Notes: generated by a model from the sequence alone, not told the origin. Shown: positions 53,030 to 62,775, counted from the first letter of the stretch. The stretch is 64,000 nucleotides of DNA from JBHEBG01 sp046557915 (GCF_046557915.1 NZ_JBHEBG010000004.1:372001-436000), one strand, 5' to 3'. Made by a program: numbers and translations.

Positions 53030-53478
53030 TAATTAGCTGTATGTTTTGTATAGACTTTCTTTTCTATAATTAATTTATTGATCGTTTCAGTAACCTCAAA
53101 AAACATGTTCAGTTTTTCGTCACTTATGTTTTGACGTACTACTTCATTAAACCTTAGCACCACTGCTTTGGATATTTCTCTCTTATCCAGACCTAGTTTG
53201 GTTAGATGAATAAGTACTCCGCGGCCATCCTTGGGATTTCGTTTGCGTTCTATATAGCCTTTTTCCTCTATGCTGTTCAATATTCTAGATAAACTGGTTG
53301 CCTCCATACCCATTTTTGGCCCCAAAGCTGTGGAAGGAGTACCTGTTTTAGGGTCTATACTGAGCAGCGTAAAACCTATGGCCATGGTAAGGTCATAGTT
53401 TTTTGCTTCTTCGTTATACAATCTGGCAACGGCCTGCCAAGTGGCCCTTAGGGCATAGTCAATGGTTAGGTCCTTCAT
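53029..53478 (-). CDS. MarR family transcriptional regulator of the fad operon
   Basis: 149 residues. A winged helix-turn-helix (about 45-110; PKMGMEATSLSRILNSIEEK, then the wing YIERKRNPKDGRGVLIHLT) stands between helices that dimerise. MarR dimers bind palindromes, often released by a ligand; acyl-CoA would suit the downstream genes (inference). A perfect 28-bp palindrome just upstream of its own promoter is the probable operator, so autorepression together with the whole fad operon is expected. Confidence 0.9.
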   Translation of the reverse strand: MKDLTIDYALRATWQAVARLYNEEAKNYDLTMAIGFTLLSIDPKTGTPSTALGPKMGMEATSLSRILNSIEEKGYIERKRNPKDGRGVLIHLTKLGLDKREISKAVVLRFNEVVRQNISDEKLNMFFEVTETINKLIIEKKVYTKHTAN

Positions 53479-53497
53479 AAAGCTGTTTATTGGCCTT

Positions 53498-53536
53498 CAA
53501 ATATAACAAAATTTATTATGCATGCATAATAAATTT
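53498..53536 (-). promoter_or_regulatory. marR-fad operon promoter with a 28-bp palindromic operator
   Basis: On the minus strand TATATTTG (53505-53498) fits the Bacteroidota -7 element TAnnTTTG, 19 bp before the marR ATG. Directly upstream, 53509-53536, is a perfect palindrome with half-site AAATTTATTATGCA. It covers the region where the -33 element would lie, so a bound MarR dimer would block RNA polymerase. A partial half-site (TGCATTATTAAA) lies near 53584. Confidence 0.75.
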
Positions 53537-53603
53537 AATTAAAATAATTATTGCGTTATAGATAGAATTAATAGGGAAGAATGTGCATTATTAAAGTGGG
53601 TAG

Positions 53604-55376
53604 TTAATGCCCATAGATGTTATTGTATAGGGTTAAGTATTTTTCTTTTACGATTTTACGTCTTAGTTTCATTGTAGGGGTAAGGTGTCCATCATCGATA
53701 CTCCATACATCTGGAGTGAGTCTAAACTGTTTTACTTTTTCCCATTTGGCAAAACTTTCATTGGCAACATCTACTTCTTCCTGATAGCGTTCCAGGATTT
53801 TTTCATTGATAACGATATCAGAATTTTCACCTAGGGTTATATTATGGCGTTCTGCCCATTCATAAAGAAACTCAAAATTGGGCTGTATCAATGCCGCTGG
53901 CATTTTTTCACCTTCTCCCACTACCATGATCTGTTCTATGAAACGAGATTGTTTAAATCTATTTTCTAGCAGTTGGGGTGCCACATATTTCCCTCCCGAG
54001 GTTTTGAACATTTCCTTTTTGCGGTCGGTTATTTTTAAAAATCCGTCGGAGTCTACCTCACCAATATCCCCTGTATGAAAATAACCATCTTTTAAGACTT
54101 CTGCGGTCTTCTCCGGGTCTTTGTAATAGCCCATCATTACTTGTGGTCCTTTAATGCAGATTTCTCCGTCGCTTGCAATTTTAACCTCCGTCTCACCAAT
54201 GGGTCTTCCTACGGTACCAATACGGAAACCACTATCGCGCATATCGTTCACTGAAACCACTGGAGAGGTTTCCGTAAGGCCATAACCTTCCATAACACCC
54301 ATTTCTGCTGCATTGAATATCCTTGCCAATCGGGGTTGCAAAGCTGCACTACCTGAGGCTATTAACCCTAAATTACCACCCAAGCCGGCCTTCCATTTGC
54401 TGAAAATCAGTTTACGGGCAAGCTTCAGCTTTTGCTCGTACCACCAACCGTTTTGTCCATAAGGTTCATATTTTAAACCAATTTCAACCGACCAAAAGAA
54501 GAGTTTCTTTTTTATTCCGCTTAAATCGGCCCCCTTTGCTATTATCTTATCGTATACCTTCTCTAACAACCTGGGTACAGCCGTCATTACATGAGGTTCT
54601 GCCTCTTTTAAATTATCGCTTATTTTCTCTAGCGACTCGGCATAGTAAATGGTAACGCCCCTAAATTGATAGAGGTATATCAGCATACGCTCGTAGACAT
54701 GACATAGGGGTAAAAAGCTTAGTGATCTTGTTTTACCATCAACAATAGGGAAACGTGCAGAACTGTGAATTGCGTTGGTTACCAAATTGTGGTGGGACAG
54801 CATAACGCCTTTGGGTCTTCCGGTAGTACCCGAAGTATATATCAAAGTTGCCAAATCCCCAGGTTTAACAGCATTCTTAAGTTGCTCCACTTCCTCTTGG
54901 TTAGCAGTATCTGCTCCCAATTCCAGTACTTTGCTCCAGTGTTTACAATTTGTAATGTCATCAAAGGAGTAAACCTCTTTTAGACTGGCCACTTTGTCCT
55001 TTATGGCCATAACTTTTTCAAGAACTTCCGTACAAGAAACAAAACAGTACTTGGCCTCCGAATGGTTTAGTACGTAGGCATAATCTTCCTCTGAAATTGT
55101 TGGATATATGGGAACATTTTGGGCTCCAAGTTGCAATATTCCTATATCCATGATGTTCCATTCCGTACGATTGGTCATAGAGATTACCGCTACCTTATCA
55201 TTGGGTGCTACACCAAGACGTAGGAGTCCGCGGCTCATGGCATTGGCCCTGTCTATATATTCTTGTGTTGAGGTGGCTACCCATTTGCCATTGTATTTGG
55301 TAACGAGTGCCGCATCAAGGTTAAATTTTTCCAATTGGTAATAAGGAAAATCAAAGAGTCTGGTGATTTCTTGCAT
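53604..55376 (-). CDS. fadD: Long-chain fatty acid-CoA ligase
   Basis: 590 residues, AMP-forming acyl-CoA synthetase. Motifs: LIYTSGTTGRPKGVMLSH (P-loop-like), EGYGLTETSPVVSVN, TGDIGEVDSDGFLKITDRKK (hinge) and PTMKLRRKIVKEKY with the C-terminal catalytic Lys. It activates fatty acids to CoA thioesters for the adjacent beta-oxidation enzymes. It lies upstream of the MarR operon on the same strand but with its own start region. Confidence 0.92.
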   Translation of the reverse strand: MQEITRLFDFPYYQLEKFNLDAALVTKYNGKWVATSTQEYIDRANAMSRGLLRLGVAPNDKVAVISMTNRTEWNIMDIGILQLGAQNVPIYPTISEEDYAYVLNHSEAKYCFVSCTEVLEKVMAIKDKVASLKEVYSFDDITNCKHWSKVLELGADTANQEEVEQLKNAVKPGDLATLIYTSGTTGRPKGVMLSHHNLVTNAIHSSARFPIVDGKTRSLSFLPLCHVYERMLIYLYQFRGVTIYYAESLEKISDNLKEAEPHVMTAVPRLLEKVYDKIIAKGADLSGIKKKLFFWSVEIGLKYEPYGQNGWWYEQKLKLARKLIFSKWKAGLGGNLGLIASGSAALQPRLARIFNAAEMGVMEGYGLTETSPVVSVNDMRDSGFRIGTVGRPIGETEVKIASDGEICIKGPQVMMGYYKDPEKTAEVLKDGYFHTGDIGEVDSDGFLKITDRKKEMFKTSGGKYVAPQLLENRFKQSRFIEQIMVVGEGEKMPAALIQPNFEFLYEWAERHNITLGENSDIVINEKILERYQEEVDVANESFAKWEKVKQFRLTPDVWSIDDGHLTPTMKLRRKIVKEKYLTLYNNIYGH

Positions 55377-55567
55377 ACTTAGTTTCTAATAGGTAATTGC
55401 AAAATAAGAAAAGGGAACGGTATAATAAAATGGGATTCGCATAAAGTGGCGACAATAATCTGATATTTCCCAAAAAAAAAAGCCTATCCTTAAATTGGAT
55501 TGAAAATGTGTTTTATGGCTCCGTTACTTTTTTTGCCTCCTTGTGGTGTGGTTTTGCCTTATGACAA

Positions 55568-56026
55568 TTACAAGTGCAGTTTCATTCCTTCGTGGGAGGC
55601 CTTAAAGCCAAGTTTTTCGTAGAAGTTTAGGGCTTCCGGTCTTTTCTTATCGGTTGTAAGCTGCACTCCGTGTGCTTTACGCTCCATGGCTCTGTTTATG
55701 GCCCACTCAAACAATTTTTGACCAATGCCCTTGCTCCGGTACGTTTTATGCACTCTCACGGCCTCGATCTGGGCCCTAATACCACCCTGATAAGTAAGAT
55801 ATTGAATAAAAGACAATTGCAGGGTGCCAATTACATCCTCTTTTGCATTCGTTATTACAACCAATTCCTGATTTGGATCTTCATTGATTCTTTTAAAGGC
55901 TTCATAATAGCGCAATGGCAATGGGTTTTGATAATTTTCGCGTAAGGCACCCAATTTGTCATCGGCAATCATGCTAACGATACTTGGCACATCTTCCTTA
56001 ATGGCTTTTCTGATTATCATCAACAA
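55568..56026 (-). CDS. GNAT family N-acetyltransferase
   Basis: 152 residues (start at Met1 or Met3). GNAT fold with the acetyl-CoA motif in RVHKTYRSKGIGQKLFEWAI (consensus R/Q-x-x-G-x-G/A) and a C-terminal strand NFYEKLGFKASHEGMKLHL. Transfers an acetyl group to an unknown amine. It is separated by 4 bp from the purL stop and may be the last gene of that transcript. Confidence 0.85.
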   Translation of the reverse strand: MLMIIRKAIKEDVPSIVSMIADDKLGALRENYQNPLPLRYYEAFKRINEDPNQELVVITNAKEDVIGTLQLSFIQYLTYQGGIRAQIEAVRVHKTYRSKGIGQKLFEWAINRAMERKAHGVQLTTDKKRPEALNFYEKLGFKASHEGMKLHL

Positions 56027-56030
56027 GGGT

Positions 56031-59000
56031 TTACTTTGTATATGCTTCTATCCATTTTCGTGCGTTGACAAAGGCTTCCAACCAAGGCGAAACTTCGTCA
56101 TTACGTTCACTGGGGTAATGTGCCCAGTTCCAAGGAAAGGTGGAGCGCTCTATGTGGGGCATGGTCACTAAATGCCTACCCGTTTCATCACAAAGCATTG
56201 CCGTGTTGTAATCACTACCGTTTGGATTGGCAGGATAGCCTTCATAACCATATTTTGCTACTATTCCATAGTGATCTTCTGGCATGGGTAAGCTAAATTT
56301 ACCCTCCCCGTGTGATATCCAAACCCCCATGGTAGTACCCGCTAGTGAAGACAGCATTACAGAGTTGTTCTCCTGTATTTTTACAGAGGTAAAGTTGCTC
56401 TCGTGTTTATGCGAGTCGTTAAAGGTCATTTTTGCAAGCTTATTGTGTTCTGGGTTGATAAGATCTAGTTCCAAAAACAGCTGACAGCCATTGCAAATAC
56501 CAACAGATAGGGTATCTTTCCGGGTAAAGAACCTTTGTAAGGTACTGTTGGCCTTATCGTTATATTTGAAGGCACCTGCCCAGCCTTTGGCACTACCGAG
56601 GACATCGGAGTTTGAGAATCCACCTACAGCACCCACAAACTGAATATCCTCCAACGTTTCGCGCCCAGTAATAAGGTCTGTCATATGTACGTCCTTCACA
56701 TCAAAACCAGCAAGGTACATGGCATTGGCCATTTCCCGTTCAGAATTACTGCCTTTTTCTCGTAAAATGGCGGCCTTTGGCCTTGGTGTGCCCAGTTTGG
56801 ATCTATCTAACAAACGCCCGGTAAAAGTGTCGGGAAATTTATAGGTAAGCGGCTGTTTTTTGTAATTCTTAAAACGATCTTGGGCCAGCGTATTTGCTGT
56901 TTGCTTTTGATCCAATAGAAAGGAGGTCTTAAACCAGGTATCCCTTAAGGAATCTACATTTAAGCCCATTTCCATACCTCCATTTTTAATGGTCAATTCG
57001 GGCTTTGCAACCACTTTGCCAATTTTATGGTAGGCTATATTAGCTTCGTTGAGCACCTGCTCCACAGAGGTATCCTTGGATTGAAACACCAAAGCAGTAT
57101 TTTCGGCAAAAAGTAGTTTAATGGTATCTTGTTCGGCTAAACTTGAAAGGTCTAGATCGGCACCCAAATTAGTATCGGCAAAACAAAGCTCCAACAAGGT
57201 GGTAATTAGTCCGCCCGATGCCACATCGTGCCCTGCGAGTATTTTGTTATCCTTAATTAGATCCTGAATGGTATCGAACACATTTTTAAGGTATGCGGCA
57301 TCCTTAATTGTTGGGGTTTCACTCCCTATTCGGTCACAAATTTGGGCAAAGGAAGAACCTCCCAGTTTATAACTATCTTGGGATAGGTTGATATAATAAA
57401 TTGCACCCCCTTCTTTATGCAATACCGGTTCTACAATTTGTGTGATATTGCTACAGTGCGCACCGGCCGAAATAATAACAGTTCCGGGTGCAATGACCTC
57501 TCCATCTTTGTATTTTTGTTTCATGGAAAGCGAATCCTTTCCTGTTGGGACATTGATGCCCAAAGCGATGGAAAAGTCCGATATGGCCTTTACCGCCTCG
57601 TATAGTCTGGCATCTTCTCCTTCATTTTTACAGGGCCACATCCAATTGGCAGATAGGGAAACGGATTTTAATCCCTCCTTTAGTGGTGCCCATACAATGT
57701 TGGTAAGGGCTTCACCGATACTGTTCTTGCTTCCCGCTGCCGGATCAATCAGACCCGAAATAGGTGAGTGGCCAATAGCGGTTGCTATACCTTCTTTTCC
57801 TTTAAAATCGAGGGCCATAACCCCACAATTGTTAAGCGGTAGCTGCAAGGGACCTGCACACTGTTGCTTCGCTACCTTGCCCCCAACACAACGATCTACT
57901 TTGTTCGTTAGCCAGTCTTTACATGCTACAGCTTCAAGCTGAAGTACCTGCTCCAAATAATCATGAAAAAGGGATGTTTCATAGCCAATTTCCGGATAGT
58001 TATACTTAATCGTAGTATCGGTCATTACCGTTTTTGGTGAGCTCCCAAAGATATCGGATAGCTCAACATCCATTGGTTTTTGGCCACTGCTACTAGATTC
58101 AAAAGTAAACCTATTGTCGCCCGTTACATCACCAATAGTATACATTGGCGAACGTTCCCGTGCTGCAATTCGCTCCAAAAGAGCAAGGTCTTTTTCACCA
58201 ATTACCAACCCCATGCGTTCTTGGGATTCGTTCCCTATGATTTCCTTAGCGGAAAGGGTAGGGTCACCTACGGGCAATTTATCCAGATCTATTTTACCTC
58301 CTGTCTCTTCCACCAGTTCCGACAGGCAATTAAGATGTCCGCCAGCACCATGATCATGAATGGATACGATGGTATTTTCATCATTCTCTACCATGCCACG
58401 TACCGCATTGGCAGCACGTTTTTGCATTTCCGGATTGGAGCGCTGTATGGCGTTTAATTCTATTACCGATCCAAATTCGCCGGTGTCCGAACTGGAGACT
58501 GCCGCTCCGCCCATGCCAATACGGTAGTTGTCTCCACCAAGAATAACGAGTTTGTCTCCCTTTGTCGGGATTTCCTTTATGGCCTGCTCCGCTTTGCCGT
58601 AACCTATGCCACCTGCCATCATAATTACCTTGTCGAATCCTAGGCGCCTTGCCTGGTGTTGATGCTCAAAAGTAAGTACGGAACCAGCAATCAACGGTTG
58701 GCCAAATTTGTTTCCAAAATCTGATGCTCCATTAGAAGCCTTAATAAGGATATCCATGGGCGTTTGGTATAGCCAAGGACGTTCTTCCATAGCATTTTCC
58801 CATGGTCTATTGTCTTCTAGCCTGGAATATGAAGTCATATACACGGCTGTTCCTGCCAAGGGTAAAGACCCTTTACCACCTGCCAATCTATCGCGTATTT
58901 CTCCACCCGATCCAGTGGCAGCCCCGTTAAAAGGTTCTACCGTAGTAGGGAAGTTATGGGTTTCCGCCTTTAGCGAGATTACGGATTGGAACCCCTTTTC

Positions 59001-59708
59001 TTCATAGTAATCTGGTTTATCCGGACTTTTTGGGGCAAACTGCACCACTTTAGGACCTTTTACAAAAGCCACATTGTCTTTATAGGCCGATACAATGTCG
59101 TTGGGGTTGTCTTTGGATGTCTTTTTTATAAGCTGAAAAAGGGATGATGGCATTTCTTTACCATCTATTATAAAGGTACCATTGAAGATTTTGTGCCGAC
59201 AGTGTTCGGAGTTTACCTGGCTAAACCCGAAGACTTCAGAGTCCGTTAATTTTCTTCCCATTTTTTGGCCTACCTGCTCCAGATAAGTCACTTCCTCATC
59301 GCTTAAAGCCAACCCTTCTTGTTTATTATAAGCACCAATATCATCTATTTCCAAAATGGGTTCTGGGCTAATGTCAACTGTAAAAATATCTTGGGTAAGG
59401 CCATTATACTTTTGAGAAAGCATGGGGTCAAAGTCGGTATAACCCTTGTCTACTGCAGCAAACTCTTCAATACGCACTATCCCTTTAATTCCCATGTTTT
59501 GGGTAATCTCGGTAGCGTTGGTACTCCATGGGGTAACCATAGCGGCCCTAGGCCCAACAAAAAAGGCGTCTAGAGACGCCATGTTTATTTTTGGTTGGTT
59601 GCCGAACAACCATGTGAGTTTTGTAATTTCTTCGGGGGTAGGATCCTGATTTGTCTGAACGGCAAAGACTTTAGTGCTTAGACTTCCAAAAAAGTGAATC
59701 ATGAACAA
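56031..59708 (-). CDS. purL: Phosphoribosylformylglycinamidine synthase, large single-chain form
   Basis: 1225 residues, the E. coli-type single chain. It contains the FGAM synthase domains (VNSEHCRHKIFNG, SLKAETHNFPTTVEPFNGAA and GGEIRDRL near the front, MMAGGIGYGKAEQAI, IVSIHDHGAGGHLNCLSELV in the centre) and a C-terminal class I glutamine amidotransferase (GICNGCQLFLEL with nucleophile Cys; the His is in a later MPHIERSTFPWNW region). Fourth step of purine synthesis, ATP-dependent. The GNAT gene overlaps its transcript downstream. Confidence 0.96.
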   Translation of the reverse strand: MFMIHFFGSLSTKVFAVQTNQDPTPEEITKLTWLFGNQPKINMASLDAFFVGPRAAMVTPWSTNATEITQNMGIKGIVRIEEFAAVDKGYTDFDPMLSQKYNGLTQDIFTVDISPEPILEIDDIGAYNKQEGLALSDEEVTYLEQVGQKMGRKLTDSEVFGFSQVNSEHCRHKIFNGTFIIDGKEMPSSLFQLIKKTSKDNPNDIVSAYKDNVAFVKGPKVVQFAPKSPDKPDYYEEKGFQSVISLKAETHNFPTTVEPFNGAATGSGGEIRDRLAGGKGSLPLAGTAVYMTSYSRLEDNRPWENAMEERPWLYQTPMDILIKASNGASDFGNKFGQPLIAGSVLTFEHQHQARRLGFDKVIMMAGGIGYGKAEQAIKEIPTKGDKLVILGGDNYRIGMGGAAVSSSDTGEFGSVIELNAIQRSNPEMQKRAANAVRGMVENDENTIVSIHDHGAGGHLNCLSELVEETGGKIDLDKLPVGDPTLSAKEIIGNESQERMGLVIGEKDLALLERIAARERSPMYTIGDVTGDNRFTFESSSSGQKPMDVELSDIFGSSPKTVMTDTTIKYNYPEIGYETSLFHDYLEQVLQLEAVACKDWLTNKVDRCVGGKVAKQQCAGPLQLPLNNCGVMALDFKGKEGIATAIGHSPISGLIDPAAGSKNSIGEALTNIVWAPLKEGLKSVSLSANWMWPCKNEGEDARLYEAVKAISDFSIALGINVPTGKDSLSMKQKYKDGEVIAPGTVIISAGAHCSNITQIVEPVLHKEGGAIYYINLSQDSYKLGGSSFAQICDRIGSETPTIKDAAYLKNVFDTIQDLIKDNKILAGHDVASGGLITTLLELCFADTNLGADLDLSSLAEQDTIKLLFAENTALVFQSKDTSVEQVLNEANIAYHKIGKVVAKPELTIKNGGMEMGLNVDSLRDTWFKTSFLLDQKQTANTLAQDRFKNYKKQPLTYKFPDTFTGRLLDRSKLGTPRPKAAILREKGSNSEREMANAMYLAGFDVKDVHMTDLITGRETLEDIQFVGAVGGFSNSDVLGSAKGWAGAFKYNDKANSTLQRFFTRKDTLSVGICNGCQLFLELDLINPEHNKLAKMTFNDSHKHESNFTSVKIQENNSVMLSSLAGTTMGVWISHGEGKFSLPMPEDHYGIVAKYGYEGYPANPNGSDYNTAMLCDETGRHLVTMPHIERSTFPWNWAHYPSERNDEVSPWLEAFVNARKWIEAYTK

Positions 59709-59732
59709 CGATATATTTTATTTAGGAAAGCA

Positions 59733-59740
59733 CAAATTTA
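59733..59740 (-). promoter_or_regulatory. Candidate purL -7 element
   Basis: TAAATTTG on the minus strand matches TAnnTTTG, 24 bp upstream of the purL ATG. No convincing TTG is seen at the usual -33 distance. The rest of the 194 bp to the next gene shows no riboswitch-like structure that I can support. Confidence 0.4.
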
Positions 59741-59902
59741 CATTTTATAGTGTATTATCGGAAGAGAAAAGTCAACATTTATAAAACGACTTGTTAACTA
59801 TGCCCATTTTATTGTTGTACCCCTTTTTCCGTGTACCTTACCGCTAAGAAATGCAGATATGGGCCGTGGATATTAGATGCTATTGTCCCTGGCAATGAGA
59901 GA

Positions 59903-61114
59903 TTAGTTTTTCTCTAGCAGGGCCATATAAAATCCGTCATATCCGGATTTGGAAGCGTAAATTTTGTCTTCCTTTACAAGACGAAAATCTTGTCCTTCGT
60001 CTGAGTTGAGAAAATACTGTACCTGTTCAAAATTTTCCTGGGGCAGAATGGAACAAGTGGCATATACCATTTTACCGCCTGTTTTAACTATTTTACTATA
60101 ATCGCTGAGAATCTTTGATTGGGTTTTGGTAATTTTTTCCAAAAATTCGGGTTGTAGTTTCCATTTGGCATCAGGATTTCGGCGTAAGACCCCAAGACCT
60201 GTGCATGGGGCATCTATAAGGACCCTGTCCGCACTGCCGTGCAACTTTTTAATAACCTTTGTGGAGTCTATCGTTCTAGGTTCTATATTATGTGCACCGG
60301 CACGTTTGGCACGGCGCTTTAGTTCCCTCAGCTTATTTTCGTAAATATCCAAAGCGATCAACTGACCCTTGTTTTGCATAAGGGCCGCTAGATGTAGGGT
60401 TTTACCGCCGGCCCCAGCACAAGTATCTACCACCCGATGACCAGGTTGTACCTCTAAAAATTGTGAGACACGTTGCGAAGATGCGTCCTGTACTTCAAAA
60501 AAACCATTGCTGAAGGCATCGGTAACAAATACATTGGCCCGCTCTTTTAGTTTTAGTGCCTCCGGATACCCCTTAATAAAATCGGTCTCTATATCATTTT
60601 CCTTCAATACCATTCGGAGTTCCTTGTTGGTGGTCTTAAGGGTATTTACCCGTAAAATAACATCGGCTTGCTTGTTAAGGGCGCTTACTTCCGAGGTCCA
60701 TAATTTTTCGCCAAGGGCTTTAACCCCAAGCTCATCTAACCAATCTGGGATGGATTCTTTAAATTTTCTGATTTTCGATAACTCATCGAACTTCCCTTTG
60801 ATTCTTCGTGATGGGATGGGTTCTATTTGTTTCCAGTCGGGCACTTCTATGCCCCGAAGCACCGCCCATACCGCAAACAATCGAAATAAATTTGGACGAC
60901 TATAAGGTGCTTTTACCTCTGCAATTTCCGCATATAGGCGTTTCCAACGAACTATATCATAGGTGGTCTCGGCAATAAATCCGCGATCTCTTGCTCCCCA
61001 TCGTTTATCGAACTTCAAAACTTTTGCTACCACCTTATCCGCATACCCCCCTTCATTAAATATAAGGTTTAGGGCATCTACCACGGCGAACACCAGATTT
61101 CTATGTAATTTCAT
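59903..61114 (-). CDS. RsmB/NOP-type rRNA (cytosine-C5) methyltransferase
   Basis: 403 residues. An N-terminal RNA-binding-like region is followed by the SAM-dependent Rossmann fold (about 220-400): VDTCAGAGGKTLHLAALMQN for SAM binding, VLIDAPCTGLGVLRRNPD with one catalytic Cys, and YATCSILPQENFEQV with the second. It methylates a cytosine of 16S rRNA (m5C967-like) or of tRNA. Start MKLHRNLVF; upstream lies a TACCTTTG -7 motif at 61139-61132. Divergent from the ECF sigma gene. Confidence 0.9.
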   Translation of the reverse strand: MKLHRNLVFAVVDALNLIFNEGGYADKVVAKVLKFDKRWGARDRGFIAETTYDIVRWKRLYAEIAEVKAPYSRPNLFRLFAVWAVLRGIEVPDWKQIEPIPSRRIKGKFDELSKIRKFKESIPDWLDELGVKALGEKLWTSEVSALNKQADVILRVNTLKTTNKELRMVLKENDIETDFIKGYPEALKLKERANVFVTDAFSNGFFEVQDASSQRVSQFLEVQPGHRVVDTCAGAGGKTLHLAALMQNKGQLIALDIYENKLRELKRRAKRAGAHNIEPRTIDSTKVIKKLHGSADRVLIDAPCTGLGVLRRNPDAKWKLQPEFLEKITKTQSKILSDYSKIVKTGGKMVYATCSILPQENFEQVQYFLNSDEGQDFRLVKEDKIYASKSGYDGFYMALLEKN

Positions 61115-61131
61115 TGTTAAAATTAAGAACG

Positions 61132-61139
61132 CAAAGGTA
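61132..61139 (-). promoter_or_regulatory. Candidate -7 element for the RsmB-like gene
   Basis: TACCTTTG on the minus strand fits TAnnTTTG, 17 bp upstream of the methyltransferase ATG. No clear -33 TTG was seen at standard spacing. Confidence 0.4.
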
Positions 61140-61188
61140 GGGTTTTGAAATCGTATAAATTATGTAATTTGGCGACCAAACTCCGTCA

Positions 61189-61770
61189 TTGGAAGAAAAT
61201 TACTTTATTAAGGCCCTACAGGAAGGAAACCAGCAGGCTTATGGCGAATTGTTGCAAGCTTATGAGCAGCGGGTATACAACACCTGTATTTCCTTTGTAC
61301 CTAATAAGGAAGATGCGGAAGACATTGCGCAAGAGGTATTTGTTGAGGTTTTTAACTCGGTCTCTAAATTTAAAGGGAATTCTAAGCTTTCTACCTGGAT
61401 TTATAGGATTGCTGTAAACAAAAGTCTGGAGTTTATCCGAAAACGGAATACTAAAAAACGTTTTGGATTTATGCAATCTATTTTGGGAACAGGGCTTGCA
61501 ATAGATAGAAGTTCTTATTTTACGGAGTTTAACCATCCTGGCGTTCAATTAGAGCAAAAGGAGAAGAATGAAATACTGTTCAATGCAATTAACAAGCTAC
61601 CAGAAAATCAGCGGATTGTTTTTACCCTGCACAAAGTAGATGGGTTAAGTTATAAAGAAGTGGCGGAAATTGTTAATCTAAGTGTTTCCGCTGTAGAATC
61701 TTTAATGTTCAGGGCAAAAAAGAAACTACAGCAATTGTTGTACGACTATTATAAAAAAGAAGGAAATTAA
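61189..61770 (+). CDS. ECF RNA polymerase sigma factor
   Basis: 193 residues starting at a TTG. Within this frame no ATG lies between the upstream stop at 61165-61167 and the conserved start of region 2 (FIKALQEGNQQAYGELLQAY). Region 2: DAEDIAQEVFVEVFNSVSKF and LSTWIYRIAVNKSLEFIRKR. Region 4: LPENQRIVFTLHKVDGLSYK and EVAEIVNLSVSAVESLMFRA. It leads an operon with a small membrane anti-sigma candidate and a Spy-like periplasmic protein, a typical envelope stress system. Confidence 0.9.
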   Translation: MEENYFIKALQEGNQQAYGELLQAYEQRVYNTCISFVPNKEDAEDIAQEVFVEVFNSVSKFKGNSKLSTWIYRIAVNKSLEFIRKRNTKKRFGFMQSILGTGLAIDRSSYFTEFNHPGVQLEQKEKNEILFNAINKLPENQRIVFTLHKVDGLSYKEVAEIVNLSVSAVESLMFRAKKKLQQLLYDYYKKEGN

Positions 61771-61822
61771 CGCAAGTTTTTTATGTTAAAGACATCTTAA
61801 AGGATACAAACCAATTTGCAGC

Positions 61823-62146
61823 ATGAAAAAAAATAAGAATATTGAAAAACTGGTAGATGAAGTCCTAGATTCGGCCTCTACCATAGACACTTTAAAATCG
61901 CCTCCATTTTTTAAGGAACGGGTTTTTAATAAATTGGCGCGAAATGAGGATGTTGAAGAAGAAGACAGCCTACTTGGGTGGTTTTCCATTAAATATCAGG
62001 TGGCGGTTTTATTATGTTTCGTTACGCTTAATGCTTTTGCCTTGTTTTGGTATAGTGCGGGTAGCTACGATGTGAACGTAGACAACTTTGCGGAAGCTTA
62101 TGGGCTCTCCAACCCTAATGATGAAACATTCTATAATTTAAATTAG
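61823..62146 (+). CDS. Small single-span protein, probable anti-sigma factor
   Basis: 107 residues: a charged cytoplasmic N-terminus (LVDEVLDSASTIDTLKSPPF) and one transmembrane span (about 55-75; YQVAVLLCFVTLNAFALFW), then a short periplasmic tail. This layout, next to an ECF sigma gene in the same operon (52 bp between), fits a minimal anti-sigma factor, but no zinc-binding or known domain is seen, so the role is inferred from context. Confidence 0.65.
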   Translation: MKKNKNIEKLVDEVLDSASTIDTLKSPPFFKERVFNKLARNEDVEEEDSLLGWFSIKYQVAVLLCFVTLNAFALFWYSAGSYDVNVDNFAEAYGLSNPNDETFYNLN

Positions 62147-62151
62147 ATTTT

Positions 62152-62610
62152 ATGAAGAAAAATTTACTCTTAACCCTTTTACTGGTTTTTTTGGTTTTAA
62201 TGAACGGAGTACTACTTTTTCTTTTCTTTAGCAAACCACCTCGAAGATCTGGTCCCCCACATATGTTTGTTGTAAAAGAGCTCAATTTCAATACTTTACA
62301 GATGGAGCAGTATCAGGTATTGGACCAAAAGTTTGAGCAAGGTATGCGGCCATTACACCACCGGCGAAGGCAGTTAAAGAATGAAATGTTCAAAATGATT
62401 TCTGAAGGTAACGGTTCTGTCAAGGAGATAGATTCTATAACCGATTTAATTGGAGATTCCGAAAAAGAACGCGATTTAAAAGTATATTATCACTTTAGGG
62501 CTATTTATGAACTTTGTAATCCAGAACAGAAAAAGCGCTTTCAGCGTATAGTGCAAGATGCCCTCCAACGAGGTCGCAAAAAAGGCCCCGGACCGCCACA
62601 TGGCCATTAA
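62152..62610 (+). CDS. Spy/CpxP-like periplasmic heavy-metal-sensor-like protein
   Basis: 152 residues. An N-terminal membrane anchor or signal (about 4-25) is followed by a helical LTXXQ-like domain: LQMEQYQVLDQKFEQGMRPL, then LHHRRRQLKNEMFKMISEGN and LCNPEQKKRFQRIVQDAL. It ends in a His/Pro/Gly tail (GPGPPHGH) that could bind metal. Members are chaperone-like stress proteins. It starts 5 bp after the anti-sigma candidate and is probably its partner. Confidence 0.75.
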   Translation: MKKNLLLTLLLVFLVLMNGVLLFLFFSKPPRRSGPPHMFVVKELNFNTLQMEQYQVLDQKFEQGMRPLHHRRRQLKNEMFKMISEGNGSVKEIDSITDLIGDSEKERDLKVYYHFRAIYELCNPEQKKRFQRIVQDALQRGRKKGPGPPHGH

Positions 62611-62622
62611 GATCTATAAGAT

Positions 62623-62656
62623 AAAAACCTCTCTTGAAAACAAGGGAGGTTTTTTT
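62623..62656 (+). terminator. Intrinsic terminator after the sigma/Spy-like operon
   Basis: AAAACCTCTCTTG, a 5-nt loop and CAAGGGAGGTTTT form a stem with one T-G wobble, ending in a run of T, 13 bp after the last gene's stop. Confidence 0.8.
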
Positions 62657-62775
62657 ATTGGGTACCGCAAGTTATTTTTCTTTTTATCATCTCATATTAT
62701 ATACACTTTAGACATAGGATATGATGAACAATTACTTTTTCTATTATTCACTAACCCATTTTAATAATTATAAAT

